Shown here: positions 1 to 8,092 of the stretch, one piece after another
How positions within the stretch are numbered: position 1 is the first letter of the stretch
Layout of the letters: each line of letters begins with the position of its first letter
Source: Ensifer sp. WSM1721
GTDB lineage: Bacteria > Pseudomonadota > Alphaproteobacteria > Rhizobiales > Rhizobiaceae
Reading direction: 5' to 3'
NCBI RefSeq assembly: GCF_000513895.2
Contig: NZ_CP165782.1
Coordinates: forward strand, 2,356,001 to 2,420,000
DNA: 64,000 bases
Notes under the pieces: generated by a model
Told to the model about the DNA's origin: nothing
The model's database searches: none
What the model saw: the letters and a program-made list of their open reading frames with translations, nothing else
Program-made: the position numbers and the translations under genes

Positions 1-358
1 GCGACATGTTGCGCACCCGGTCGGTGCGCATGCGCTGCATCTTCTGCTTGGAGAAGAAGCCGACGAATTTCTCGTAGCCGGTATAGCTCTTCATGCTCTC
101 AAATTCGGCGCCGAAGACATTGGTCGCATCTTCCAGCCCGATGATCAGATCGGCGATGTTGGCTTCCATCACCTTCTGCTGCTGAATCACGTCCTGGATC
201 CGCGCATTCTCGATGTCGAAATTGACGTCACCGAGCTTGGTGTCTGCCTTGGCAAACTGGTCGAGCACGACACCGGACTGCTCGAGCTTGTCGCGCATCT
301 CCTTGACGACGCTCCTGGTCTTTTCGATTTCCGCGTCAAAATTCTGAAGCGTCGCCAT
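1..358 (-). CDS. Unknown protein, N-terminal part (gene runs off the window)
   Basis: The reading frame is open on the minus strand from an ATG at 358 to the window edge, giving 119 codons. The peptide begins MATLQNFDAEIEKTR and is rich in charged residues, Leu, Gln and Met, with a heptad-like pattern that suggests coiled coil. It contains no signal peptide or membrane segment. A later stretch (YTGYEKFVGFFSKQKMQRM) is more aromatic. I do not recognise the family. Its neighbour tdk lies about 220 bases upstream on the same strand, with no sign of coupling. The 3' end is missing, so length and function cannot be judged. Confidence 0.7.
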   Translation of the reverse strand, partial: MATLQNFDAEIEKTRSVVKEMRDKLEQSGVVLDQFAKADTKLGDVNFDIENARIQDVIQQQKVMEANIADLIIGLEDATNVFGAEFESMKSYTGYEKFVGFFSKQKMQRMRTDRVRNMS

Positions 359-580
359 ACCATTCTCCCTCTATCCGGCCACGCATATGCAGACCGAATT
401 ATTCAGCCCTCGATTGCAGTTATATAAAGGATGTTTGGGAGCTAACGGCAAGGGGACTACAGGCTTTTTCGCGCGGGCTGTTCCGCTCACGTGATAGGCG
501 CTTACGGGCCCGCAGAAAGATCGCTAGGACAAGGCAAGCCCACCCATTCGTGCCGTGGCGGACGCCCGATCGCCGCGGAC
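359..580. other. Intergenic, nothing recognised
   Basis: This gap separates tdk from the unknown gene to its left. It holds short overlapping frames on both strands with no family signature. I see no clear hairpin with a T-run and no tRNA. It presumably carries the promoter of the leftward gene. Confidence 0.4.
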
Positions 581-1168
581 TCAGCCCTCGCGCATCCGGT
601 CTTCCCAATGGCGCCGGCAATAGGACACGTATTTCTCGTTGCCGCCGACATCCACCTGCGCCCCTTCGCGCACGACCTTGCCGTCTCCGCCGAGGCGCAC
701 GACCATGGTCGCCTTTCGTCCGCAATGGCAAATCGTCCTGACTTCGCGTAACTCATCCGCAATCGCAAGCAGGGCCATGGAGCCGGGGAAGAGCTTGCCC
801 TGGAAATCCGTCCTCAGGCCATAGGCCATCACCGGTATGCCGAGGCGATCGGCAACGCGCGCGAGTTGCCACACCTGCGCTTCGCCGAGAAACTGCGCCT
901 CGTCGACGAAGACGCAGGCAATGTCCCCGGATCCATCGGCGTTCAGCCGCTCGATCAGGCCGTAGAGATCGTCGCCGTCGCGGAAGGGAATCGCATCCGA
1001 CTGCAGTCCGATGCGCGATGCGATGCGGCCCATGCCGGCGCGGTCATCGAAGGCGGCGATCAGCATCACGACGCGCATGCCGCGCTCCTGATAGTTGTAG
1101 GCAGCCTGCAGGAGCATCGTGCTCTTGCCCGCATTCATCGTCGCATAGCTGAAATAGAGTTTGGCCAT
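581..1168 (-). CDS. tdk: Thymidine kinase
   Basis: A 195-aa type II (tetrameric) thymidine kinase that phosphorylates thymidine with ATP in the nucleotide salvage pathway. The P-loop ATMNAGKST lies near residue 10. VDEAQFL supplies the Walker B/DEAQ motif, and paired cysteines in CHCGRKA with a later YCRRHW form the structural zinc lasso. The length matches the family. I chose the ATG at 1168 because the protein then begins MAKLYFSYATMNAGKS, as family members do; the upstream in-frame extension is unlike the family. It is a single-gene unit facing away from choX. Confidence 0.93.
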   Translation of the reverse strand: MAKLYFSYATMNAGKSTMLLQAAYNYQERGMRVVMLIAAFDDRAGMGRIASRIGLQSDAIPFRDGDDLYGLIERLNADGSGDIACVFVDEAQFLGEAQVWQLARVADRLGIPVMAYGLRTDFQGKLFPGSMALLAIADELREVRTICHCGRKATMVVRLGGDGKVVREGAQVDVGGNEKYVSYCRRHWEDRMREG

Positions 1169-1462
1169 GATCCCCGTCTCCGGCGTCGTATTCGCGCTAA
1201 ATGACCGGGGTTGCGTCCGTTGGCCAGAGTATGTCCGCGCGACCCACAGAATTTCGAAGGCGGAACAGGCATTCCGGCCCGCGCCGCCGGCAGCCGCGCG
1301 GCGCTTTGAGGACAGCATTTCATGGGCTTTGCGACATTCGGCGTCGCTTTGTGCACCCCCTTGGCCGATTGAGGCAATACACTTCCCCTCGATGCCAAGG
1401 CCTTGAATTCGGGGCGCATTGGTGTTTGGCTAAAAAAAGAACACAGGCAGGGGAACGCAACG
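1169..1462. promoter_or_regulatory. tdk/choX divergent intergenic region
   Basis: These 294 bases separate two divergent genes and must hold both promoters. A GGGGA stretch about 8 bases before the choX ATG can serve as its ribosome binding site. I could not identify a convincing -35/-10 pair or a named operator. Confidence 0.4.
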
Positions 1463-2416
1463 ATGATAAGGACCTTCTCAATCAAATTCATGCTGGCGGG
1501 CGCCGTCTGTATGGCCCTGGCCGCGGGTGGTGCGCTCGCAGCCGAACCGGAAAGCTGCGGCACCGTTCGCTTCTCCGACGTCGGCTGGACGGACATCACC
1601 GCGACGACAGCGACGGCAACGACGATCCTCAAGGCATTGGGCTATCAGACGGACGTCAAGGTGCTGTCCGTTCCCGTCACCTACACGTCGTTGAAAAACA
1701 AGGACATCGACGTCTTCCTCGGCAACTGGATGCCGACGATGGAAGCCGACATTGCGCCCTATCGCGAGGACAAGTCCGTCGAGACCGTGCGCGAGAACCT
1801 CGAGGGCGCGAAGTACACTCTCGCGACCAATGCCAAGGGCGCAGAGCTCGGCATCAAGGACTTCAAGGATATCGCCGCCCACAAGGACGAGCTCGAGGGC
1901 AAGATCTACGGGATCGAGCCCGGCAATGACGGCAACCGGCTGATCATTGACATGGTCGAAAAAGGCACCTTCGGCCTCGAAGGCTTCGAAGTCGTCGAAT
2001 CCTCCGAACAGGGCATGCTGGCGCAGGTCGCCCGTGCCGAGAAGGACGGCGAACCCATCGTCTTTCTCGGCTGGGAGCCGCATCCGATGAACGCGAACTT
2101 CAAGCTGACCTATCTCTCCGGCGGCGATGACATCTTCGGCCCGAACTACGGCGGCGCCACGGTGCACACCAACGTGCGCGCCGGTTACACGACCGAATGC
2201 CCCAACGTCGGCAAGCTGCTCCAGAATCTGAAGTTCTCGCTGCAGATGGAGAACGAGATCATGGGCAAGATCCTGAACGACGGCGAAGATCCGGAGAAGG
2301 CGGCGGCCGCATGGCTCAAGGCCAATCCGACTGCGCTCGAGCCTTGGCTCGCCGGGGTCACGACCAAGGATGGCGGAGACGGAATGGCTGCGGTCAAGAC
2401 CGCTCTCGGTCTCTGA
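1463..2416 (+). CDS. choX: Choline ABC transporter, periplasmic binding protein
   Basis: A 317-aa periplasmic solute-binding protein of the OpuAC/ProX class that captures choline for import. A signal peptide spans residues 1 to about 27, with cleavage likely after ALAA. The aromatic cage known from the S. meliloti ChoX structure (W43, W90, Y119, W205) is present here as W42, W89, Y118 and W204, a uniform offset of one. D44 and N155 fit the remaining ligand positions. This makes choline, rather than only glycine betaine, the likely ligand. It heads the operon with choW and choV; an intrinsic terminator after it probably sets the excess of binding protein over permease. Confidence 0.95.
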   Translation: MIRTFSIKFMLAGAVCMALAAGGALAAEPESCGTVRFSDVGWTDITATTATATTILKALGYQTDVKVLSVPVTYTSLKNKDIDVFLGNWMPTMEADIAPYREDKSVETVRENLEGAKYTLATNAKGAELGIKDFKDIAAHKDELEGKIYGIEPGNDGNRLIIDMVEKGTFGLEGFEVVESSEQGMLAQVARAEKDGEPIVFLGWEPHPMNANFKLTYLSGGDDIFGPNYGGATVHTNVRAGYTTECPNVGKLLQNLKFSLQMENEIMGKILNDGEDPEKAAAAWLKANPTALEPWLAGVTTKDGGDGMAAVKTALGL

Positions 2417-2421
2417 TCGGC

Positions 2422-2524
2422 TGCACCGCCATGCGTCTGGCACGGACGCGCAAATGTCGCTGTAGCACTTTGAATTGCTGCATGTTTCGCCTTTGCGTCG
2501 ACTCCGGTTCAAGGAACATGCAGC
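2422..2524 (+). repeat. Diverged copy of the ~100-bp double-hairpin intergenic element
   Basis: This stretch shares the linker (agcactttgaat) and the outer stem (tgctgcatgtt / aacatgcagca) with the elements at 12612, 30819, 36168 and 42175. The first hairpin has decayed and the inner part of the second is replaced by unrelated sequence. It lies directly in front of the choX terminator. Confidence 0.7.
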
Positions 2525-2551
2525 AAGGCGGGGAAGCACCCCGCCTTTTTT
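2525..2551 (+). terminator. Intrinsic terminator/attenuator between choX and choW
   Basis: A perfect 9-bp stem, aaggcgggg (2525-2533) with ccccgcctt (2539-2547), surrounds a 5-base loop and runs into a T-tract ending at 2551. It sits inside the cho operon, so partial termination here would favour choX over choWV. Confidence 0.85.
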
Positions 2552-2604
2552 CCACCGCTGCGTGCGATCCAGTGTTTGACCCCTGACAAGAGGGATTCAA
2601 TTCC

Positions 2605-3450
2605 GTGGAATTTCTGACTGAAAACCGAATCCCGATCGGCGGCTGGGCCAAGGCGTTCGTCGACTGGCTGACGACGAATTTCGAGCTGTTTTTCGACCAG
2701 CTCGCAAATCTGCTTTCGGCGATCATTTCCGTTCTGCTCTACATCCTGCAAACGCCACATCCGCTCATCGTCGTCGCTGTGGTGACCGCATCGGCGTGGT
2801 GGTTCCGCCGCTCCATCGGAATTGCGGTATTCACCTGTCTTGGGCTGCTCTTGATCGTCAACCAGGGCTACTGGAAGGAGACCACCGAGACGCTGGCGCT
2901 TGTGCTCGCAGCGACCTTCGTCAGCATGGCGGTCGGCGTCCCGCTCGGCATCGTCGCTGCGCGTCGCGCCTGGATCTACTCGATCATGCGCCCGATCCTG
3001 GATCTGATGCAGACCATCCCGACCTTCGTCTATCTCATTCCGGCCCTGATCCTTTTCGGTCTCGGCATGGTGCCTGGACTGATTGCGACCGTCATTTTCG
3101 CCATTCCCGCCCCCATTCGCCTGACGCGTCTCGGCATCATTTCGACGCCGCCGTCGCTGGTGGAGGCGGCCGAGTCCTTTGGGGCAACACCGTGGCAGGT
3201 GCTGCGCAAGGTGGAATTGCCCTTCGCGATGCCGCAGATCATGGCGGGCCTCACCCAGACGATCATGCTGTCGCTCTCGATGGTGGTGATCGCCGCTCTC
3301 GTCGGTGCCGACGGCCTCGGCGTTCCGGTCCTCAGGGCGTTGAACACGGTCAATATTGCCAGGGGTTTCGAATCCGGCCTCTGCATCGTCATCCTCGCCA
3401 TCGTTCTCGACCGCCTGTTCCGCTCGTCCGATGAAGGAGAAGGCGCATGA
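2605..3450 (+). CDS. choW: Choline ABC transporter, permease
   Basis: A 281-aa inner-membrane permease of the ProW/OpuAB type. The protein is strongly hydrophobic with about six membrane segments. The cytoplasmic EAA loop (VEAAESFGATPWQVL...) near residues 185-205 contacts the ATPase. The ATG at 2605 has no strong Shine-Dalgarno but lies shortly after the terminator; the translated N-terminus (MEFLTENRIPIGGWAKAF) resembles ProW-type proteins. Its stop overlaps the choV start as ATGA, so the two are translationally coupled. Together with ChoX it imports choline for betaine synthesis and osmoprotection or catabolism. Confidence 0.93.
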   Translation: MEFLTENRIPIGGWAKAFVDWLTTNFELFFDQLANLLSAIISVLLYILQTPHPLIVVAVVTASAWWFRRSIGIAVFTCLGLLLIVNQGYWKETTETLALVLAATFVSMAVGVPLGIVAARRAWIYSIMRPILDLMQTIPTFVYLIPALILFGLGMVPGLIATVIFAIPAPIRLTRLGIISTPPSLVEAAESFGATPWQVLRKVELPFAMPQIMAGLTQTIMLSLSMVVIAALVGADGLGVPVLRALNTVNIARGFESGLCIVILAIVLDRLFRSSDEGEGA

Positions 3451-4493
3451 CCGACGCCGTCGTTTTCAAGAATGTCGACATCATCTTCGGTAAGAATCCG
3501 CAAACCGCCCTGCAGATGGTCGACCAAGGCAAGACGCGCGACGAGATCGGCGCAGCAACGGGCCTGGTGCTCGGCGTCGCCGGCGCCTCGCTCGCCATCA
3601 ACGAGGGCGAGATCCTGGTGCTGATGGGGCTTTCCGGCTCGGGCAAGTCGACGCTGCTGAGGGCGGTCAATGGCCTTGCGCCGGTGGTACGCGGCGAAGT
3701 CGAGGTGAAGACCTCGAACGGATCGCTAAACCCTTATCGCTGCAACGCGAAATCCCTGCGCGATTTCCGCATGCACACCGTCTCGATGGTGTTTCAGCAG
3801 TTCGCGCTCCTGCCGTGGCGCACGGTGGCGGACAATGTCGGCTTCGGACTTGAGCTGGCCGGTGTTCCGGAAGCGGAAAAGAAGAAGCGTGTCGGCGAGC
3901 AACTCGAACTCGTCAACCTGACGAAATGGGCGGACCGCAAGGTAAACGAACTCTCGGGCGGCATGCAGCAGCGCGTAGGCCTTGCCCGGGCGTTTGCCAC
4001 CGGCGCGCCGATCCTGCTGATGGACGAACCATTCTCGGCTCTCGATCCGCTGATCCGCACGCGTCTGCAGGACGAACTGCTCGAATTCCAGCGGCGGCTG
4101 AAGAAGACGATCATCTTCGTCAGCCACGACCTCGACGAGGCCTTCCGCATCGGCAATCGCATCGCGATCATGGAAGGCGGGCGGATCATCCAATGCGGAA
4201 CGCCGCAGGAAATCGTGAAGAGCCCAGCGAACCAGTATGTCGCCGATTTCGTCCAGCACATGAACCCGATCACCATGCTGACGGCGAAGGACGTGATGCG
4301 GATCGGCGTGGAGCGGGCCGCTGGCGCCGGTGTCACGGCGACCGCCAAACCGACGACGCCGCTCGTGGAGATCCTCGACGCCATGTCCCGCCAGCCCGGC
4401 AGCATCGGCGTCGTCGACAACGGCTCGGTGGTCGGCACGATCGACGCGCAGAACATCGTCGAAGGGCTGACGCGCCATCGCAGCAAAGGTTGA
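3447..4493 (+). CDS. choV: Choline ABC transporter, ATP-binding protein
   Basis: A 348-aa ATPase that energises choline import. Walker A (GLSGSGKST) lies near residue 60, the signature LSGGMQQRVGLARA near 168, and Walker B with ILLMDEPFSALDP near 188, followed by the switch His in FVSHDLDEA. The C-terminal 70 residues form a short CBS-like extension (GSIGVVDNGSVVGTID), as in osmoregulated ProV/OpuAA proteins. The start overlaps choW by four bases. The operon ends at a terminator about 25 bases downstream. Confidence 0.94.
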   Translation: MTDAVVFKNVDIIFGKNPQTALQMVDQGKTRDEIGAATGLVLGVAGASLAINEGEILVLMGLSGSGKSTLLRAVNGLAPVVRGEVEVKTSNGSLNPYRCNAKSLRDFRMHTVSMVFQQFALLPWRTVADNVGFGLELAGVPEAEKKKRVGEQLELVNLTKWADRKVNELSGGMQQRVGLARAFATGAPILLMDEPFSALDPLIRTRLQDELLEFQRRLKKTIIFVSHDLDEAFRIGNRIAIMEGGRIIQCGTPQEIVKSPANQYVADFVQHMNPITMLTAKDVMRIGVERAAGAGVTATAKPTTPLVEILDAMSRQPGSIGVVDNGSVVGTIDAQNIVEGLTRHRSKG

Positions 4494-4516
4494 CGCCGCA
4501 CGCCAAGCGGCCAATA

Positions 4517-4548
4517 AAGCCTGGAGCTACCGCTCCGGGCTTTTATTT
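4517..4548 (+). terminator. cho operon terminator
   Basis: The stem aagcc-tggagc pairs with gctccg-ggctt around a short loop and is followed by ttttatttt. It lies 24 bases after the choV stop, the expected place for the end of the operon. Confidence 0.8.
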
Positions 4549-4581
4549 TGATCCGGCGGCGGCGCCGCAGGAGGCGACACA

Positions 4582-5325
4582 ATGAGCGAGAAACCCAACG
4601 TATTGCGCGAGACCGACAACGAGGCGCGCAAGCTCGCGAGGACGCTGCTTCGTTCGGCAAGAAGCGGCGCGCTTGCCGCGATCGAGCCCGACAGCGGCGG
4701 CTCTCCCTTCGTCAGCCGCGTGCTGATCGGACTCGACATCGACGGCGCGCCGGTGATTCTCGTCTCACGGCTTTCGACACACACGCAGGCGCTCACTGCC
4801 GACAGGCGCGCCTCGCTCCTGACCGGTGAGCCCGGCAAGGGCGACCCCCTCGCCCATCCGCGCCTTACCCTTCAATGCGAAGCCGAAGCCGTTTCGCGCG
4901 ATTCCGCCCTCCATGCCCGCATTCGCGAACGTTTCCTGAGGCGGCATCCGAAGTCCTCGCTGTACATCGACTTCCCCGATTTCGGCTTTTTCCGCCTCAA
5001 TCCGCTGCGTGCGAGCCTCAACGGCGGCTTCGGGCGCGCCTATGTTTTGACGGCCGAGGATCTCGTCATCGCCTCGCCTGCCATGGCCGCGCTCGCCGAG
5101 ATGGAAGCGAGTGCGATTGAGCACATGAACACCGATCATGCCGACGCGGTGAAGTATTATGCGACGACTCACTGCCGGGCGCCTGAGGGGGACTGGAAGA
5201 TAGTCGCCATCGACGCGGCCGGACTCGATCTTTCCGACGGCGAGCGGCTCCAGCGGCTCGAATTCGAAACGCCGGTCCGGGATGTGACGGAATTACGGCC
5301 ACTTCTAAAAAAACTTTACCGTTAA
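4582..5325 (+). CDS. HugZ-like haem-utilisation / pyridoxamine oxidase-fold protein
   Basis: A 247-aa protein with an N-terminal PNPOx-like split barrel (residues about 10-150) and a C-terminal DUF2470 domain (IEHMNTDHADAVKYYA at about 180). This domain pair is typical of the HugZ family, which binds haem and in some bacteria degrades it to release iron. Rhizobial members are also annotated simply as pyridoxamine 5'-phosphate oxidase-related. There is no signal peptide, so it is cytoplasmic. No haem-uptake genes are adjacent, so the haem role is family-based inference. Confidence 0.8.
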   Translation: MSEKPNVLRETDNEARKLARTLLRSARSGALAAIEPDSGGSPFVSRVLIGLDIDGAPVILVSRLSTHTQALTADRRASLLTGEPGKGDPLAHPRLTLQCEAEAVSRDSALHARIRERFLRRHPKSSLYIDFPDFGFFRLNPLRASLNGGFGRAYVLTAEDLVIASPAMAALAEMEASAIEHMNTDHADAVKYYATTHCRAPEGDWKIVAIDAAGLDLSDGERLQRLEFETPVRDVTELRPLLKKLYR

Positions 5326-5372
5326 TCGGCGCTTAGCTACCCCCATTTCTTGCAGTGGGTGGTTGCCCTTTT

Positions 5373-5388
5373 ATGCATCACGGCTAAT
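5373..5388 (-). promoter_or_regulatory. NolR operator upstream of nolR
   Basis: Read on the minus strand the site is ATTAG-N9-AT, a full match to the NolR consensus (A/T)TTAG-N9-A(T/A) known from Sinorhizobium nod promoters. It lies 29-44 bases before the nolR ATG, where bound NolR could repress its own gene. The match is seen directly; the autoregulation is inferred. Confidence 0.75.
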
Positions 5389-5416
5389 TATCGTGCTTCG
5401 TCAAACATAACTACGT

Positions 5417-5788
5417 GTGATGAATTTTCGCATGGAGCACGCGATGCAGCCTCTCTCGCCTGAAAGACACGAGGAAGCCGAGATAGCAGCCGGTTTCCTT
5501 TCGGCCATGGCAAATCCGAAACGCTTGCTCATCCTCGACTCCCTGGTCAAGGAGGAGATGGCGGTCGGAGCATTGGCCAATAAAGTCGGGCTGAGCCAGT
5601 CGGCTCTTTCCCAGCACCTTTCGAAGCTGCGTGCGCAGAATCTGGTCAGCACCCGTCGTGACGCACAGACGATCTACTATTCGAGCTCTTCTGACGCGGT
5701 CATGAAGATTTTGGGCGCGCTCTCTGAGATCTATGGCGAAGTCACAAGCGCCGTGGAAGAAAAACCCCTCGTCCGCAAGTCGGCGTAA
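5417..5788 (+). CDS. nolR: NolR, ArsR-family repressor of nodulation genes
   Basis: A 123-aa winged-helix repressor that, in Sinorhizobium, lowers expression of nodD and the core nod genes and acts as a wider regulator. The helix-turn-helix is at about residues 50-75 (VGALANKVGLSQSALSQHLSKLR), and the start MNFRMEH is the known NolR start. The frame is full-length and uninterrupted, unlike the frameshifted allele carried by S. meliloti 1021. It lacks the metal-binding cysteines of ArsR-type sensors. A consensus NolR site lies upstream and an intrinsic terminator follows. Confidence 0.93.
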   Translation: MMNFRMEHAMQPLSPERHEEAEIAAGFLSAMANPKRLLILDSLVKEEMAVGALANKVGLSQSALSQHLSKLRAQNLVSTRRDAQTIYYSSSSDAVMKILGALSEIYGEVTSAVEEKPLVRKSA

Positions 5789-5824
5789 CCTCCCAAGACG
5801 CCAGGCCGGACAGACCAGCCTCAC

Positions 5825-5864
5825 AAGCCCCGGCGACCCAGTCGCGCGGGGCTTATGTTTTTTA
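5825..5864 (+). terminator. nolR terminator
   Basis: aagcccc (5825-5831) pairs with ggggctt (5848-5854), with further pairing inside, and is followed by a T-rich tract (atgttttttatt). It lies 37 bases after the nolR stop. Confidence 0.75.
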
Positions 5865-5891
5865 TTGCGCGGCTGCATGCTATTGATCGCT

Positions 5892-6428
5892 ATGGATCAT
5901 GCGGGCGAAATTCTCATACTCACCGGGCCGGCCGGTTCTGGAAAAACCACGACAGCGCAGAAGCTTGCCGGAGAGCCTGGATCGTCGAAGGTCCATCTGC
6001 ATTGCGACGACTTCTGGCACTTCATCAAGAACGGAGCGAGCCCGCCCTATCTGCCTGAAGCGCGTGAGCAAAACATCCTTGTGGTCGATGTTTTGACGAA
6101 GGTGGCCGCGGCGTACGCCGATGGTGGTTATTTTGTCGTGGTAGACGGCATTGTCGGACCTTGGTTCTTGGAACCATTCAAGAAGATCTCAGCGCCGCTG
6201 CACTACGTCGTTCTACGTCCACCGCTCGATGTCGCGATCCGGCGTTGCCAGGAGCGTGGCGGGGACACCTTGACCGACCCCGGGCCTATCACGGAGCTGT
6301 ACCGACAGCTCTCATGGCTGGGGCCGCTTGAGCGGCATGTTCTGTCAACCAACGGACACAGTCGGGACGACACCCTGAGGGCGGTGATCGAGGCCGTGAA
6401 AAGCGGGTCGTTTCGCCTGCCGACATAA
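5892..6428 (+). CDS. Small P-loop kinase/ATPase of unknown substrate
   Basis: A 178-aa cytoplasmic protein with a Walker A motif (GPAGSGKTTTAQKL) near residue 15. HLHCDDFWHF follows near residue 40, a pattern seen in zeta-toxin-like, shikimate-kinase-like and chloramphenicol phosphotransferase-like kinases. A conserved VVDGIVGPWF lies mid-protein, and a lid-like basic region (RRCQERGG) is near 120. No antitoxin-like partner is adjacent, so a toxin role is not supported. I chose the ATG at 5892; an in-frame ATG at 5877 is the alternative. The gene follows the nolR terminator and is probably transcribed alone. Confidence 0.75.
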   Translation: MDHAGEILILTGPAGSGKTTTAQKLAGEPGSSKVHLHCDDFWHFIKNGASPPYLPEAREQNILVVDVLTKVAAAYADGGYFVVVDGIVGPWFLEPFKKISAPLHYVVLRPPLDVAIRRCQERGGDTLTDPGPITELYRQLSWLGPLERHVLSTNGHSRDDTLRAVIEAVKSGSFRLPT

Positions 6429-6578
6429 CAAATAGGCGAGCTCCCACGAACCAGCTTCGCAAGCACCGCGGTCATCATGCATGCCCTGCAACACGGCAGC
6501 TTCGAGCATGTGTGCAGCCGAGCATGGTGCTACCCGAATTGCGACAGTTCATGGTGTGGGACGCGATCGACCGCAGGC

Positions 6579-6606
6579 TTGACGCTTATCGGCGCGCTGA
6601 TAGTTT
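6579..6606 (+). promoter_or_regulatory. Possible promoter with TATC-N8-GATA palindrome
   Basis: TTGACG (6579-6584) and TAGTTT (6601-6606) are spaced 16 bases apart. The inverted repeat TATC-N8-GATA (6587-6602) lies across the spacer and -10. This would suit a repressed promoter for the aminotransferase gene. Apart from this, the gap 6429-6674 shows nothing further. Confidence 0.35.
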
Positions 6607-6674
6607 GACCAACAGGTAAAAGAATCCGGCTTAAGCCATCGCAGCATGGGCAGAATCCACCGAGGAGAACCGAC

Positions 6675-8003
6675 ATGTCGAACCGCCTGAACACCACGCC
6701 GAACGATCTGCGCGCCTTCTGGATGCCGTTCACCGCCAACCGGCAATTCAAGAAGGAACCGCGCCTCTTCGTCGGCGCCAAGGACATGTACTACACGACG
6801 CATGACGGCAGGACGGTGCTCGATGGAACGGCCGGCCTCTGGTGCGTCAATGCCGGCCATTGTCGGCCGAAGATTACCGAGGCAATCCGCGAGCAGGCGG
6901 GAGAACTCGACTATGCGCCAGCGTTCCAGCTCGGTCACCCGAAGGCATTCGAGCTCGCCAATCGGCTCGTCGACATCGCGCCCGAAGGCCTGAACCACGT
7001 TCTCTACACCAATTCCGGCTCGGAATCGGTCGATACGGCCCTCAAGGTGGCGCTTGCCTATCACCGTGCCAAGGGCAACGGCTCGCGCTTTCGCCTCATC
7101 GGCCGCGAGCGCGGCTATCACGGCGTCAACTTCGGCGGCATCTCGGTCGGCGGCATCGTTGCCAACCGCAAGATGTTCGGCACGCTTCTGACCGGCGTCG
7201 ACCATCTGTCGCACACGCACCTGCCGGGCAAGAACGCGTTTACCCGCGGCGAGCCGGAGCACGGCGCCGATCTCGCCGACGAATTGGAACGGATTGTCAC
7301 GCTGCACGACGCCTCGACCGTCGCGGCCGTCATCGTCGAACCGGTGGCGGGCTCGACCGGCGTGCTCATCCCGCCGAAGGGCTATCTTCAGAGGCTGCGT
7401 GACATCTGCACCAAGCACGGCATCCTGTTGATCTTCGACGAGGTTATCACCGGTTATGGGCGCCTCGGCACGCCCTTTGCCGCCCAATATTTCGACGTGA
7501 AACCGGACATCATCACCACCGCCAAGGGGCTCACCAACGGGGTGATCCCGATGGGCGCGGTCTTCGTCACTTCCGAAATCCACGATGCCTTCATGACCGG
7601 ACCGGAGCACCTGATCGAGTTCTTCCACGGCTACACCTATTCCGGCAACCCGATCGCATCCGCAGCCGCGCTCGGAACGCTCGACACCTACAAGGAAGAA
7701 GGGCTTTTGACGCGCGCCGCCGATCTCGCCTCCTATTGGGAAGAAGCGCTGCATTCGCTCAAGGACTGCCCGCATGTGATCGACATCCGCAATATCGGCC
7801 TGATCGGCGCGATCGAGCTCCAGCCGATCGCCGGCGAGCCGACGAAGCGCGCCTTCTCCGCCTTCCTGAAAGCCTACGAGAAGGGCCTGTTGATCCGGAC
7901 GACCGGCGACATCATCGCGCTGTCGCCGCCGCTGATCATCGAAAAGCGCCAGATCGACGAGCTCTTCGATAAACTGCGCGACGTTCTGAAGAACAACATC
8001 TGA
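6675..8003 (+). CDS. Class III aminotransferase, probable omega-amino acid:pyruvate type
   Basis: A 442-aa PLP enzyme of aminotransferase fold type I. The PLP-lysine segment is [15 protein letters not shown] near residue 285, preceded by the conserved [14 protein letters not shown]. The N-terminal [19 protein letters not shown] and the [13 protein letters not shown] motif are characteristic of beta-alanine (omega-amino acid) pyruvate aminotransferases, which move an omega amino group to pyruvate. A GGAG ribosome binding site precedes the ATG. An adenine deaminase gene follows about 90 bases downstream on the same strand. The exact amino donor cannot be read from sequence. Confidence 0.85.
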   Translation: MSNRLNTTPNDLRAFWMPFTANRQFKKEPRLFVGAKDMYYTTHDGRTVLDGTAGLWCVNAGHCRPKITEAIREQAGELDYAPAFQLGHPKAFELANRLVDIAPEGLNHVLYTNSGSESVDTALKVALAYHRAKGNGSRFRLIGRERGYHGVNFGGISVGGIVANRKMFGTLLTGVDHLSHTHLPGKNAFTRGEPEHGADLADELERIVTLHDASTVAAVIVEPVAGSTGVLIPPKGYLQRLRDICTKHGILLIFDEVITGYGRLGTPFAAQYFDVKPDIITTAKGLTNGVIPMGAVFVTSEIHDAFMTGPEHLIEFFHGYTYSGNPIASAAALGTLDTYKEEGLLTRAADLASYWEEALHSLKDCPHVIDIRNIGLIGAIELQPIAGEPTKRAFSAFLKAYEKGLLIRTTGDIIALSPPLIIEKRQIDELFDKLRDVLKNNI

Positions 8004-8026
8004 GATTGGCCGCTCAAATCTCCCGG

Positions 8027-8054
8027 CCCTTTCCCCGCATGCGGGGAGAGGGTT
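8027..8054. repeat. RIME1-type hairpin fragment
   Basis: The segment ccctttccccgc-at-gcggggagaggg is a GC-rich palindrome identical in type to the central hairpin of the RIME1-like elements at 28313 and 52202. It lies between the aminotransferase and adenine deaminase genes and could act as a transcript-stabilising or terminating stem. Confidence 0.7.
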
Positions 8055-8092
8055 ATTGTCATGAACAAACGTCGAAGAGCGGGGTGCAGGGG

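Noticed and set aside
5892..6428. Zeta-type toxin
   Set aside because: The P-loop kinase has no adjacent antitoxin gene and the toxin-specific substrate motif is not evident.
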